NCBI RefSeq assembly: GCF_040681875.1
Contig: NZ_JBFAZP010000010.1
Span: forward strand, 305,251 to 369,250
DNA from: Longispora sp040681875
Lineage (GTDB): Bacteria > Actinomycetota > Actinomycetes > Mycobacteriales > Micromonosporaceae
Length of the DNA: 64,000 nt
Direction of reading: 5' to 3'
Translations under genes and position numbers: made by a program
Part shown: in pieces, positions 52,201 to 60,622 of the stretch
Layout of the letters: the number at the start of each line of letters is the position of its first letter
Position numbering within the stretch: the stretch's first letter is position 1
The notes under the pieces: generated by a model
Databases searched by the model: none
What the model was told of the DNA's origin: nothing
Seen by the model: the letters and a program-made list of their open reading frames with translations, nothing else

Positions 52201-53208
52201 ATGGTGATGTCGCTGGACCTGGCCGGGCTGGCCGGGCCGCCCCGGTACGTGGTCTCGCCACTTGTCGAGCTGGGCTGGGCCTGGCACGCGATGGTCACCG
52301 ACCACCACCGGCCCGGGACTGAAGCGCCCTACGGGCTGCGCGGAGAGCTCACCGACTGGTCGTTTCTGGTCAGGGCCGTGCGGGCCACCTTCCTGGCCGA
52401 CCCGACGCTGCTTCCCGGGAGTACGTGGGACGAGCAGCTCGACGGTCTCGTCCGACTGCCCGTCGCGGAGTTCACCACCGCCGTACTGCGCCCGCTGGCC
52501 CGGGCCAACGGCCGTCCCGTGGTCGGTCCCGCCGGGGTCCTCAGGCTCGCCCGGGCCCGTGGTTCGGCGACCCAGGCCCTGGTCCGGTTGGTCCTCGACG
52601 AGCCCGAGACCGCACGGGTTCGGTTGGTCGCGCTGCTGGCGGCGTGCTGGAACGGCTTCTTCGCCGACCAGTGGGGCCAGGTCGGCCAGCTGCTCACCGC
52701 CGAGGCCGACCGGGGAGCGGAGCGCGGCTGGCGCGGGGTCGCCGAGTTGTCGCCGGCGATCACAGTGGACGGTACCCGTCTGCTGGTCGACAAAATTCAG
52801 AACAAGCGCCTCGTGGCCGCGGGCAGGGGCCTGGTCCTACTGCCCACGGTGCTCGGCGGGCCGCACATCTACGTCGCGGACGAGCCCGGACGGCCCATAG
52901 TGCTGCACTATCCGGTCCCGGCACCTCCGGCCGCCGCCGACAGCCGGGCGACCCTGCGCAGGCTGACCGTACTGGCCCACCCGGCCCGGCTGGAGATCTG
53001 CCGGGCCATCGCCGTCGAACCGAGGTCCGCGCGGGAGATCGCAGTGCTGTGGGGCATGGCCGAACCGGCCGTGACCAAACATCTGTCGGCACTGCGCTCC
53101 GCCGGGCTGGTCCGCACCGAACGGGCCGGGCACTTCCTCCGCTACGCCCTCAACGACACGGACATCGCCGCGCTCGGCGCCGACCTCCTGGAGGTGCTCC
53201 GCAGGTAA
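52201..53208 (+). CDS. ArsR-type helix-turn-helix regulator with N-terminal DUF5937-like domain
   Basis: 335 aa. The first 250 residues are a conserved-type helical region (LVELGWAWHAMVTDHHRPG, TEFTTAVLRPLARANGRP, and HIYVADEPGRPIVLHYPVP). The C-terminal 80 residues are a winged helix: LTVLAHPARLEICRAIAVEPRSAREIA and EPAVTKHLSALRSAGLVRTE. It is a DUF5937/ArsR type as seen in actinomycetes. Effector unknown. The start could be 52201 or 52207. Confidence 0.85.
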   Translation: MVMSLDLAGLAGPPRYVVSPLVELGWAWHAMVTDHHRPGTEAPYGLRGELTDWSFLVRAVRATFLADPTLLPGSTWDEQLDGLVRLPVAEFTTAVLRPLARANGRPVVGPAGVLRLARARGSATQALVRLVLDEPETARVRLVALLAACWNGFFADQWGQVGQLLTAEADRGAERGWRGVAELSPAITVDGTRLLVDKIQNKRLVAAGRGLVLLPTVLGGPHIYVADEPGRPIVLHYPVPAPPAAADSRATLRRLTVLAHPARLEICRAIAVEPRSAREIAVLWGMAEPAVTKHLSALRSAGLVRTERAGHFLRYALNDTDIAALGADLLEVLRR

Positions 53209-53268
53209 GTCTGCCGGAGATCGGCAGGCATTGGCCCCGGCGCTCCGGGCGGACATAGCGTCGCCCGC

Positions 53269-53715
53269 ATGACGACCCTCCCCCTCGCCGAAGCGGTGAG
53301 CCGGCTCACCGCGGACCGTGCCCTGCTCCTGGAGACCCTCGACGCGCACCCGGACCCGCACGCGCCGTACGAGATGGCCGGCACCGACCCCTGCGAATCC
53401 CTGCACGACCTGCTCGCGCACGTCCTGATGTGGCACGAGATCAACCTGGCTGTCCTCACCGAAGCCCGCGCCGGCCGCCAACACTGGAGCCTCGACCCGC
53501 GCTGGGAGACCAGGGAGGCCGGCCGTGCGCTCAACCTCGGCGGAGTACTCGCCGGACGCGAACTGTCCACCGAGCTGCTGCTCCAACGCTTCGACCGGAC
53601 GTCGACCGCTCTGCTCGACGCACTCGACGAGCAGCACCTGGAGCTCGCCCAATACGTGATGACCGGCTACAACGAGCCCTACCGGCACGCGGCCTACCAC
53701 TTGCAGCCCCGCTGA
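53269..53715 (+). CDS. DinB/ClbS-like four-helix protein
   Basis: 148 aa. DLLAHVLMWHEINLAVLTEA and TSTALLDALDEQHLELAQY resemble the DinB/mycothiol-dependent maleylpyruvate isomerase-type helical fold; the His of HVLMWHE and a late HAAYH may be metal ligands. Substrate unknown. It follows the ArsR-type gene by 60 bp, so it may be regulated with it. Confidence 0.7.
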   Translation: MTTLPLAEAVSRLTADRALLLETLDAHPDPHAPYEMAGTDPCESLHDLLAHVLMWHEINLAVLTEARAGRQHWSLDPRWETREAGRALNLGGVLAGRELSTELLLQRFDRTSTALLDALDEQHLELAQYVMTGYNEPYRHAAYHLQPR

Positions 53716-53804
53716 TTCCCCTGATCTGACCAGGTGCGTCTTCTGGGTCCGCTCGGGTTTCGCCCGGGAGGATTCAAGTTCTGGGTTCCTGGGAAGAGAG
53801 TGGC

Positions 53805-53948
53805 ATGACTTTTCTCTTGTGGATCCTCGCGGTCGTCCTCGTCGTGTCCGGCATCTTCGCGCTGTTCCGCCGCCAGGTGCTGTGGGGCGTAGTACTCATC
53901 ATCGTCGGCCTGCTCGTGGGCCCCGGCGGCGTCAGCATCTTCACGTAG
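53805..53948 (+). CDS. small hydrophobic membrane protein ending GPGGVSIF
   Basis: 47 aa, too short for many gene finders. Two hydrophobic helices (LLWILAVVLVVSGIFALF and VLWGVVLIIVGLLVGPGG) are joined by a short basic turn RRQ. The final GPGGVSIFT matches a small actinobacterial membrane protein type of unknown function. The start ATG 53805 lies after GAAGAGAGTGGC. Confidence 0.65.
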   Translation: MTFLLWILAVVLVVSGIFALFRRQVLWGVVLIIVGLLVGPGGVSIFT

Positions 53949-54038
53949 GCGCCCCGGGTGCCGGCTCCCGGAGAAGTTTGGGGCCGGGCTCAACGGGTAC
54001 GTAATTGTCAACAGGTAACCGAATCAACAGGGGGAATC

Positions 54039-54416
54039 ATGACGAACATGGATCCGAACGCCAGCTTCGACGCCTGGAACTACGGCGCGCACAGCGGCTA
54101 CACGGCCGGCACCACCGACCTGACCGGCTACCACGTCGAGGCCACGGACGGCAGCATCGGCAAGATCGACGAAGCGACCCACGAGGTCGACGGGAGCTAC
54201 GTCGTGGTGGACACCGGGCCGTGGATCTTCGGCTCGAAGGTGCTCCTCCCGGCCGGCGTCATCCAGCGCGTCGACGCGGCCGAGGAGAAGGTCTACGTCA
54301 CCCAGACCAAGGACCAGATCAAGAGCGCTCCCGGCTACGTCGCCGAGCAGCGCGACACCGACGCCTACCGCAACGACCTCGGCGGGTACTACAGCGGCGG
54401 CACGCCCCGCATCTGA
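54039..54416 (+). CDS. PRC-barrel domain protein
   Basis: 125 aa. LTGYHVEATDGSIGKIDEATHEVDGSYVVVDTGPWIFGSKVLLP is the PRC-barrel core, as a block. Such proteins are linked to RNA metabolism or stress response in actinomycetes. AGGGGGAATC precedes ATG 54039. The following hairpin ends its transcript. Confidence 0.85.
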   Translation: MTNMDPNASFDAWNYGAHSGYTAGTTDLTGYHVEATDGSIGKIDEATHEVDGSYVVVDTGPWIFGSKVLLPAGVIQRVDAAEEKVYVTQTKDQIKSAPGYVAEQRDTDAYRNDLGGYYSGGTPRI

Positions 54417-54455
54417 CAGCGCGGGGCCAACCGCCCCGTCCACAGGACTCTGACT

Positions 54456-54512
54456 ACGCCGACGTCCGCCTACTCCCCGATCGACAGCCCGGGAGCAGGC
54501 GGACGTCGGCGT
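54456..54512 (+). terminator. long terminator hairpin after PRC-barrel gene
   Basis: Arms ACGCCGACGTCCGCCT (54456-54471) and AGGCGGACGTCGGCGT (54497-54512), with continued pairing of TACTCCC/GGGAGC(A). A very stable 16- to 22-bp stem. Confidence 0.75.
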
Positions 54513-54645
54513 GTAGGACCTACCGGGGCGGCCCTCACACGCTGAACCGCGCTTGATCTGCCCACGCCGGGCGTCCCGGCGGCGGCCTGAGGAAATGCCC
54601 ACGTTGCCGGCCGCCGCGCGGGCCGTTGGATGTGATGCTGGGGGC

Positions 54646-55122
54646 ATGGAGATCCAAGACATTATCGAAAGCGTCGGCGCGATGGACGGGGTCCTGGTCC
54701 TCACGCCGCGACCGGGGGACGGCTCCCCGGAGATCGCCTGGGGCGACACGTTCTTCTACTACGCGCCCGACGGAGTCGTCCCGAAGGCGCAGCCGTTCGC
54801 CACCATCGTGACGAAGGACTACCCCGGCGACGACACGTCACGGCTCGACCGGCCGGACGCCTTCCGCCTGAACATCGCCGCCGGGGCGGAGGAGTTCGGC
54901 CGGTGGACCAGGTCAGGACCCACGGATCCGGGTACCGCCGACGTGATCGGCCCGCATCCGGTGTACGGCAGCCTGCACTGGCTCGCTGTCGTCAACCCGG
55001 GCCCGGAGACGGCCACGGCGGTCGACGAGCTCCTCCGCGAGGCCCACCGGCTCGCCCGCGAACGGTTCCAGCGGCACGCGAACCGTGGCCGCGCCGACGC
55101 GCGGGACGGCCAGACCGGCTGA
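54646..55122 (+). CDS. DUF6194-like protein
   Basis: 158 aa. MEIQDIIESVGAMDGVLVLTP, ITWGDTFFYYAPDG-like EIAWGDTFFYYAPDG, PFATIVTKDYPGDD and HPVYGSLHWLAVVNPG are family blocks of an uncharacterised actinomycete protein (resembles DUF6194). Soluble; function unknown. Starts at ATG 54646. Confidence 0.75.
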   Translation: MEIQDIIESVGAMDGVLVLTPRPGDGSPEIAWGDTFFYYAPDGVVPKAQPFATIVTKDYPGDDTSRLDRPDAFRLNIAAGAEEFGRWTRSGPTDPGTADVIGPHPVYGSLHWLAVVNPGPETATAVDELLREAHRLARERFQRHANRGRADARDGQTG

Positions 55123-55379
55123 CGGGAGCCAGCACGGCCTGGCACCTGTGCGGCAGCGGCCGGCCTCGTGTTTGTAGGCGCGGTTGTCGTCGTTCAGGCG
55201 ACCCCCCGAGGACGGGCGCCGTGGCGTGCTTGGATACGGCGGAGCGCCCGCTCGGCGTGTTCTGGACGACGCCCCGGCGGCCGCTCAGCACCGGTGGACG
55301 CACGAGCTGCTGGGGTGTTGGGTCGAGGTGCCCGCCAAGGTCGATTCCAGTGGCGGTGTCAGGTAGCCTGGGACGCTGA

Positions 55380-55426
55380 GGGCCGCTAGCTCAATGGCAG
55401 AGCAACGGACTTTTAATCCGTGGGTC
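55380..55426 (+). pseudogene. truncated tRNA-Lys (TTT), 5' fragment
   Basis: Starts like a tRNA-Lys: acceptor GGGCCGC, D-stem GCTC/GAGC, anticodon stem ACGGA/TCCGT with loop CTTTTAA (anticodon TTT), then TGGGTC. The T arm and 3' acceptor strand are missing; the following sequence diverges into TGGGTCAGAT repeated 22 bp later. It is a scar at a tRNA attachment-type site. Confidence 0.75.
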
Positions 55427-55661
55427 AGATCTTCTATAACGCTGGGTCAGATTCCAACCAGCCCAGGTTACTTGGGGTAGTTGCCGCGCCTTGAGGCATC
55501 GCTGCGAGTGTACATATCGGTCTAGATTCCAGTCGGCCGCGTGAGATTCCGGCCAGCGTCCGAGTCTCTAGATGACCACGCGATGACCACACGCCTGTCG
55601 GCTCGAACGAGACGTCGCTTGAAGTACGCAGGTCTCGATCTTGATCCGAGGTAGGAGTTCA
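55427..55661. other. repeat-rich intergenic scar
   Basis: Contains two copies of TGGGTCAGAT about 22 bp apart, three AGATTCC units each followed by a CCAGC- or CGGCC-type sequence (55449, 55522, 55543), and the direct double GATGACCAC near 55572. GC is lower than average. It may be a residual att arm region. No gene. Confidence 0.5.
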
Positions 55662-56561
55662 ATGGAGCTGTCACTGAGGCTCGATCGGCAAGGAGAGCCT
55701 GTGCTCTTGGTGCCCGCCAACGTGGCTGTTGATCACCTGGCGTTAAGGGGGCCTCTTGAGACGGACCGCATCGAGGATTTGCAGATCTTGAGCTTGGTGG
55801 AGGCGCTGTCCCTCCGTGGCCAGGTTGAGCACCCGGTGTCAGTGCGCCGACCACTCCAGGACCCGCCAGACCGGATCGTTGGCCAGGGCGAGCGGGAGCA
55901 TTCTGTCGAGCTCACGAATCTAACCTTCGTCGACTTCAGAAGCGACCTCGCAAAGGTTAGGCAGCTTGGCCGTCGTCTTGCGGACGAGATCCAAGCGCGA
56001 TCCGACACGTTGCCTCATCTCACGGGACGCTATGTGACAGTTTCCAGCGCCGGGGACCCACCACCTAGGTCGCGAAAGGAGATTGAGGTGGCCGTGGGCC
56101 TCATCGCCAGCGCTCTCCAAGAGGACCGGGGGTTTGTCGGTGAAGGTCTCGACCTAACGAACGGTTTTCCCCAACACATGCCGCCCAACGGCATGTACGG
56201 TTCGATCGAAGGCGTCTTCGTTCAGGTCTACCCCGCAGACCAATCGCTAGGCATGGTCCCCGTGATCGCCAGTTGCCAGGCCGAGCTGCCGCTCGCCGAG
56301 ATCCGCGAGTCGATCAGGCATCGCGTCGCGGCAAAAGACGACCCTCGCAACGAGGTGTTGGTCATGACCCTCGGGTTGCCTGACAAGCCGGGGTACATTT
56401 GCCCGCCGGACAAGTGGCTATTCGACTTCATCGTCGAGCACGGTCCTGGATTGCTGCCCACTCCGAAGCACCTGGATGTAGTTATATTGCACCTGTGGGG
56501 CACAGCCGAGATACTGCTGGTCTACGTGCGGCCCGGCTCGACCTTCCTGCGCCACAACTAG
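55662..56561 (+). CDS. orphan hypothetical protein in accessory region
   Basis: 299 aa with no family I recognise. Soluble and alpha/beta, with DFRSDLAKVRQLGRRLADE, GRYVTVSSAGDPPPRSRKEIEVAVGLIASAL and a C-terminal LWGTAEILLVYVRPGSTFL. AGGAG lies 6 nt before ATG 55662, so it is a normal gene. Its codon use is less GC-biased than the neighbours (many CTT, GAT, AAT type codons), pointing to transfer. It sits between the tRNA-Lys scar and the Tn3 remnant. Confidence 0.6.
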   Translation: MELSLRLDRQGEPVLLVPANVAVDHLALRGPLETDRIEDLQILSLVEALSLRGQVEHPVSVRRPLQDPPDRIVGQGEREHSVELTNLTFVDFRSDLAKVRQLGRRLADEIQARSDTLPHLTGRYVTVSSAGDPPPRSRKEIEVAVGLIASALQEDRGFVGEGLDLTNGFPQHMPPNGMYGSIEGVFVQVYPADQSLGMVPVIASCQAELPLAEIRESIRHRVAAKDDPRNEVLVMTLGLPDKPGYICPPDKWLFDFIVEHGPGLLPTPKHLDVVILHLWGTAEILLVYVRPGSTFLRHN

Positions 56562-56627
56562 CGGGGCGCAGGTCGGCATCGTCCGTACCTTTGCCGGGTC
56601 AGTGGACCGCACGGCCGCGTCCCCGTC

Positions 56628-57231
56628 GTGACGGGCATCTCGACGGACATCGGCAAGATCCGCCGGCACTGGCCGGACATCTGCCGGGTGATCGCTTCCT
56701 TGCACACCGGCGCTCTGCCCGCGCATGAGGTGATCCCGGTGCTTCAGCACGACGGCCGGTCCACCGGGCTCGGCGAGGCCATCGGGTACTACGGCAGGAT
56801 CTTCAAGGCGCTGCACATCCTCTCCTTCGTCGACGACCCCCGCTCCGCCGCGAGGTAAAGGGGATGCGCAACCTCCAGGAAGGCCGCGGCGACCTCGCCC
56901 GGCACGTCTTCCACGGCCGCAAGGGCGAGCTGCGCCGCGCTTACCGCGAAGGCCAGGAGAACCAGCTCGACGCCCTCGGCCTCGTCCTGAACTGCGTCAC
57001 GCTGTGGAACGCCGTCTACCTCGACCACGCCTTGGCCGTGCTGCGCGAGCAGGGCTACCCGGTCCTGGACTCAGACGCGGCCCGGCTGTCGGCGTACATG
57101 CGCCGGCACATCAATGGCCACGGCCACGGCCACGGCCACGGCCACTACAGCTTCACCCTCCCGACCTCGGCGGGCTTCGATGGCCGCTGCGCGACCCCGA
57201 CCGTGAAGGCGACGACCAGGAGTAGGCGCTC
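56628..57231 (+). pseudogene. Tn3-family transposase C-terminal remnant
   Basis: The two frames together match the C-terminal part of Tn3 TnpA: IRRHWPDICRVIASLHTGAL ... GEAIGYYGRIFKALHILSF in the first frame to 56858, then KGMRNLQEGRGDLARHVFHGRKGELRR ... NCVTLWNAVYLDHALAVLRE in a second frame from 56861. The last part has an expanded GHGH repeat. So it is 5' deleted and frameshifted. No terminal inverted repeats of 38 bp were identified. Confidence 0.8.
57116..57145 (+). repeat. five-copy GGCCAC hexamer in transposase remnant
   Basis: Exact tandem GGCCAC x5 encodes Gly-His repeats where the parent transposase has one GHY. Probably slippage in a decaying gene. Confidence 0.85.
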
Positions 57232-57293
57232 CGCCGTCCGTCGGTGTCGGGTTTCTGCGTCGTGGTTGCCGGTTGCGGTGGTTGGTCGACAAT

Positions 57294-57761
57294 GTGCTGG
57301 TGGTGCGATCGGGTGCACGGCGATGGTGGCTGGTGGCGGGCGGGTTCGCGCTCGCGGCGGTGGCATTTGGCGTGGGCGTGTGGTTCGTCCACGCGGGGCT
57401 GGAGGACGCGGACCGTTGGGCCAGCGTGCTGGGTGTGTTCTTGAACCTGACGGGGCTGGTGGTCGCGTCGTGGAGCGCATGGTGGGCGCGTCGAGCGGTG
57501 ACGGCTCCGACGGTCCCGGCAGTGCCGGGTGACGGCGGTGTGGTCAACACGGTCATCGGCGGCCGGGCCGGTGCGGTGGTGCAGGGCCGGTGCGTGGACC
57601 TGTCCGGGATGGTGCCTTCGGGTCCGGCGCCGGCCCAGGGCAGCGGGGTGTCCAACCGGGTCGAGCAGGCCGAGGTGGACCGGTTGCTGATCCAGGGCCG
57701 CGACATCCGGGGGCCCCTGCCGCCTGCCGGCCTCGGCGGGCCGGAAGGGACGCGTTCGTGA
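57294..57761 (+). CDS. two-helix membrane protein, partner of NB-ARC/TPR protein
   Basis: 155 aa from GTG 57294; TTG 57273 and GTG 57303 are alternatives. Two transmembrane helices (WWLVAGGFALAAVAFGVGVW and VLGVFLNLTGLVVASWSAWW) are followed by a cytoplasmic tail. The tail carries VVNTVIGGRAGAVVQGRCVDLSG, which resembles VVNTVTGSVVIGAVIQGQTV at the start of the next gene, and ends Gly/Pro-rich. The stop overlaps the next start (GTGA), so the two are co-translated. Confidence 0.72.
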   Translation: MLVVRSGARRWWLVAGGFALAAVAFGVGVWFVHAGLEDADRWASVLGVFLNLTGLVVASWSAWWARRAVTAPTVPAVPGDGGVVNTVIGGRAGAVVQGRCVDLSGMVPSGPAPAQGSGVSNRVEQAEVDRLLIQGRDIRGPLPPAGLGGPEGTRS

Positions 57762-60622
57762 CTGTGGGCTCGCCGGCGGACGGGCCGTGGCAGGTGGTGA
57801 ACACCGTCACCGGCAGTGTGGTGATCGGAGCGGTCATCCAGGGGCAGACCGTGCACGTCACGCTCCCGCCTCAGGTCACTCCGGCCACCGGCGGGCTGCC
57901 GCCTGTTGTCCAGGTGTTCACGGGCCGCGACGCCGAACTCGAGGCGCTGGTCGAGGGGCTCGTACCTGGTGGCGCGGGTGGGACGGTGTTGGTGTCGGCG
58001 GTGGCGGGGATGGCCGGGGTCGGCAAGACCGAGCTCGTGCTGCAGGCCGCCCACCAGGCCCTCAAGCGGCCGGGCTGGTTTCCGGGCGGGGTGCTGTTCG
58101 TCGACCTGTACGGCTACGACCCTCAGCTGCGGCTCAGCGCCTCAGATGCCCTCGCCCGATGGTTGCAGGCCATCGGGGTGCCCGGCGAGCACATCCCCGC
58201 GCACGAACAGGACCGCGCCCGACTGTGGCGCACGGTCCTGGACGCCTACGCAGGCGCGGGCCGGCGGCTGCTGCTGATCATCGACAACGCCGCTGACACC
58301 AACCAGATCACCCCGCTGCTGCCCACGGGCTCGACGGTCCCGGTCCTGGTCACCTCCCGACATACCCTGGATCTCGACGCCCGCCTGCACACCCTTCCGG
58401 TCCTTGCCACAGGACCCGCCGTGGACCTGGTCACTGGCGTGATCCGGCTCCGCTGCAGCGCAGATGACCCACGGGCACAGGACCCGCAGCACCGGCCGGG
58501 CCTGGCCGAGTTGGCCGGACTGTGCGCGGGTCTGCCGCTCGCGCTGCGGATCGTCGCCGCGCTGCTGGCTGACCGGCGCCACCTGACCCCCGCCGCCCTC
58601 GCGGTCTCGCTGCGCGACGAGCACAGGCGCCTCGACCGGCTGCGGCGCACCGAGACTAACGGCGAGGTCGCCGTCCGCGCGGCCTTCGACCTGTCCTACC
58701 GCCATCTCGCGCCCGCACAGGCTCGCCTGTTCCGGCTCCTGCCCGTCAACCCCGGGCCTGACGTCGCCACCACCGCCGCCACCCGCCTGGCAGGCCTCAC
58801 GGAAGGCGACACCGAGGTCCTGCTGCAGGATTTGCACCGCGCGCACCTGATCGAGGAGCCCGCGCCTGACCGGTGGCGCCAGCACGACCTGCTGCGGCTG
58901 TACGCGACCGAACAAGCCCCCACCACCAGCGATGAGGCCGCCACCGCTCGACAACAACTCACCACCCACTATCTGGCTTGCGTCAGCGGCGCCGATGCTC
59001 ATCTACGCGCCCTGCCCGGCGACGCAGTTCCCGTCGGCTTCTCCGACCGTGAGGACGCCCTGGCCTGGCTGGACGCCGAACGACTCAACCTCGTCGCCAC
59101 TATCCACCACGCCGCGGCCACCGGTGACCACCACACGGCCAGCGAGATGTCGACCCTCCTCAACGAGTACCTGTCTTTCCGACGTCACTTCACCGACTGG
59201 CTCACCCTCGCAGACCTAGCCCTCACCGCCGCCCTCGCGCTCGGCGACCGCCACGGCCAAGGCATCGCCCTGAACAGCCTCGGGACCGCGCTGCTGCAGG
59301 TGCGCAGGTTCGACGAGGCGATCGACGCCTGCCAGCGGGCCGCCGACATCTACCACGCCCTCGGCGACCGGTTCGGCGAAGGCATCGCCCGCAACAGCCT
59401 CGGAATCGTGCTGCGGGAGGTGCGCAGGTTCGACGAGGCGATTTCCGCCTGCCAGCGGGCCGCCGACATCTACCACGCCCTCGGTGACCGCCACCGCGAA
59501 GGATCTGCCCGCAACAATCTCGGGAGCGCGCTGCTGCAGGTGCGCAGGTTCGACGAGGCGATCGACGCCTGCCAGCAGGCCGCCGGCCTCCATAGCGAGC
59601 GTGGCGACCGCTACGGAGTAGGCCAGGCCCTAAACAACCTCGGGCTCGCGCTGCAGGAGGTGCGCAGGTTCGACGAGGCGATCGACGCCTGCCAGCGGGC
59701 CGCCGACATCTACCACGAGTTCGGCGACCGCCACGGTGAAGGCGCTGCCCTGAACAGTCTCGGGATCGTGTTGCGGGAGGTGCGCAGGTTCGACGAGGCG
59801 ATCGACGCCTGCCAGCGGGCCGCCGACATCCTCGCCGAGCTCGGCGACCGGCACACCGAAGGCACTGCCCTGAACAGTCTCGGGATCGTGTTGCGGGAGG
59901 TGCGCAGGTTCGACGAGGCGATCGACGCCTGCCAGCGGGCCGCCGACATCTACCACGCCCTCGGCGACCGCCACGGCGAAGCCGGAGCCCGCAACAGTCT
60001 CGGGATCGTGTTGCGGGAGGTGCGCAGGTTCGACGAGGCGATCGATGCCTGCCAGCGGGCCGCCGACATCGTCGCCGAGCTCGGCGACCGCCACGGCGAA
60101 GGCATCGCCCTGAACAACCTCGGAACCGCGCTGCTGCAGGCGCACAGGCTTGAGGAGGGAATCGCCGTCCAACAGCAGGTCCTGGCGATCTGCCGCACAC
60201 TCGGCGACCGCCACGGCGAAGGCATCGCCCTGAACAACCTCGGGATCGCACTGCGGCAGGTGCGCAGGTTCGACAAGGCGATCACCGCCTGTCAGCAGGC
60301 CGCCGACATCCACCGCGCCCTCGACGACCGCCACGGCGAAGCCGGAGCCCACAACAACCTCGGGACCGCACTGCTGGAGGTGCGCAGGTTCGACGAGGCG
60401 ATCACCGCCCATCAGCAGGCCGCCAACATCTTCGGCGAGCTCGGCGACCGCCACGGCGAAGGCATGGCCCTGGGCAAACTCGGGAACGCACTATTGCAGG
60501 TGCGCCGATTCGACGAAGCCCGGAACTGCTGGCAGCGAGCACAGGAGGCGTTCATACAGGCTGGAGACAACCACTCCGCCGGAATCGTTCGGCAATGGCT
60601 CACCATGCTCGACCACGTATAG
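57758..60622 (+). CDS. NB-ARC (STAND) ATPase with 11 TPR-like repeats
   Basis: 954 aa. An N-terminal motif VVNTVTGSVVIGAVIQGQTV (residues 12-31) precedes the NB-ARC: P-loop GMAGVGKTEL (about 84-93), LLLIIDNAADTNQI (Walker B type), LVTSRHTLDLD, CAGLPLALRIVAALLAD. A winged-helix region and a spacer follow, then eleven 40-residue TPR-like repeats with RRFDEAIDACQRAADI (residues about 495-935). Such STAND proteins bind ligands through the repeats and oligomerise on ATP binding. No toxin or nuclease domain is seen; the membrane partner upstream may be the effector. It starts at GTG 57758. Confidence 0.87.
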   Translation: MTVGSPADGPWQVVNTVTGSVVIGAVIQGQTVHVTLPPQVTPATGGLPPVVQVFTGRDAELEALVEGLVPGGAGGTVLVSAVAGMAGVGKTELVLQAAHQALKRPGWFPGGVLFVDLYGYDPQLRLSASDALARWLQAIGVPGEHIPAHEQDRARLWRTVLDAYAGAGRRLLLIIDNAADTNQITPLLPTGSTVPVLVTSRHTLDLDARLHTLPVLATGPAVDLVTGVIRLRCSADDPRAQDPQHRPGLAELAGLCAGLPLALRIVAALLADRRHLTPAALAVSLRDEHRRLDRLRRTETNGEVAVRAAFDLSYRHLAPAQARLFRLLPVNPGPDVATTAATRLAGLTEGDTEVLLQDLHRAHLIEEPAPDRWRQHDLLRLYATEQAPTTSDEAATARQQLTTHYLACVSGADAHLRALPGDAVPVGFSDREDALAWLDAERLNLVATIHHAAATGDHHTASEMSTLLNEYLSFRRHFTDWLTLADLALTAALALGDRHGQGIALNSLGTALLQVRRFDEAIDACQRAADIYHALGDRFGEGIARNSLGIVLREVRRFDEAISACQRAADIYHALGDRHREGSARNNLGSALLQVRRFDEAIDACQQAAGLHSERGDRYGVGQALNNLGLALQEVRRFDEAIDACQRAADIYHEFGDRHGEGAALNSLGIVLREVRRFDEAIDACQRAADILAELGDRHTEGTALNSLGIVLREVRRFDEAIDACQRAADIYHALGDRHGEAGARNSLGIVLREVRRFDEAIDACQRAADIVAELGDRHGEGIALNNLGTALLQAHRLEEGIAVQQQVLAICRTLGDRHGEGIALNNLGIALRQVRRFDKAITACQQAADIHRALDDRHGEAGAHNNLGTALLEVRRFDEAITAHQQAANIFGELGDRHGEGMALGKLGNALLQVRRFDEARNCWQRAQEAFIQAGDNHSAGIVRQWLTMLDHV
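59240..60559 (+). repeat. eleven near-identical 120-bp TPR-encoding repeats
   Basis: Units begin with CTCGGCGACCGCCACGGC and carry GTGCGCAGGTTCGACGAGGCGATC discontinuously. The DNA is highly similar between units 4, 5, 6 and 7, which implies recent homogenisation by recombination. Copy number could vary between strains. Units 8 and 10 are most diverged. Confidence 0.9.

Noticed and set aside
57071..58054. 327-aa minus-strand frame
   Set aside because: Antisense to the 2-TM and NB-ARC genes; Thr/Pro/Arg-rich shadow.
59223..60454. Long antisense frames over the TPR repeats (342 and 274 aa)
   Set aside because: They mirror the 120-bp repeat of the sense gene; their repeat pattern follows directly from it.
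59240..60559. CRISPR-like array
   Set aside because: The regular repeats are 120 bp and encode TPR units in frame; no short palindromic repeat with variable spacers.
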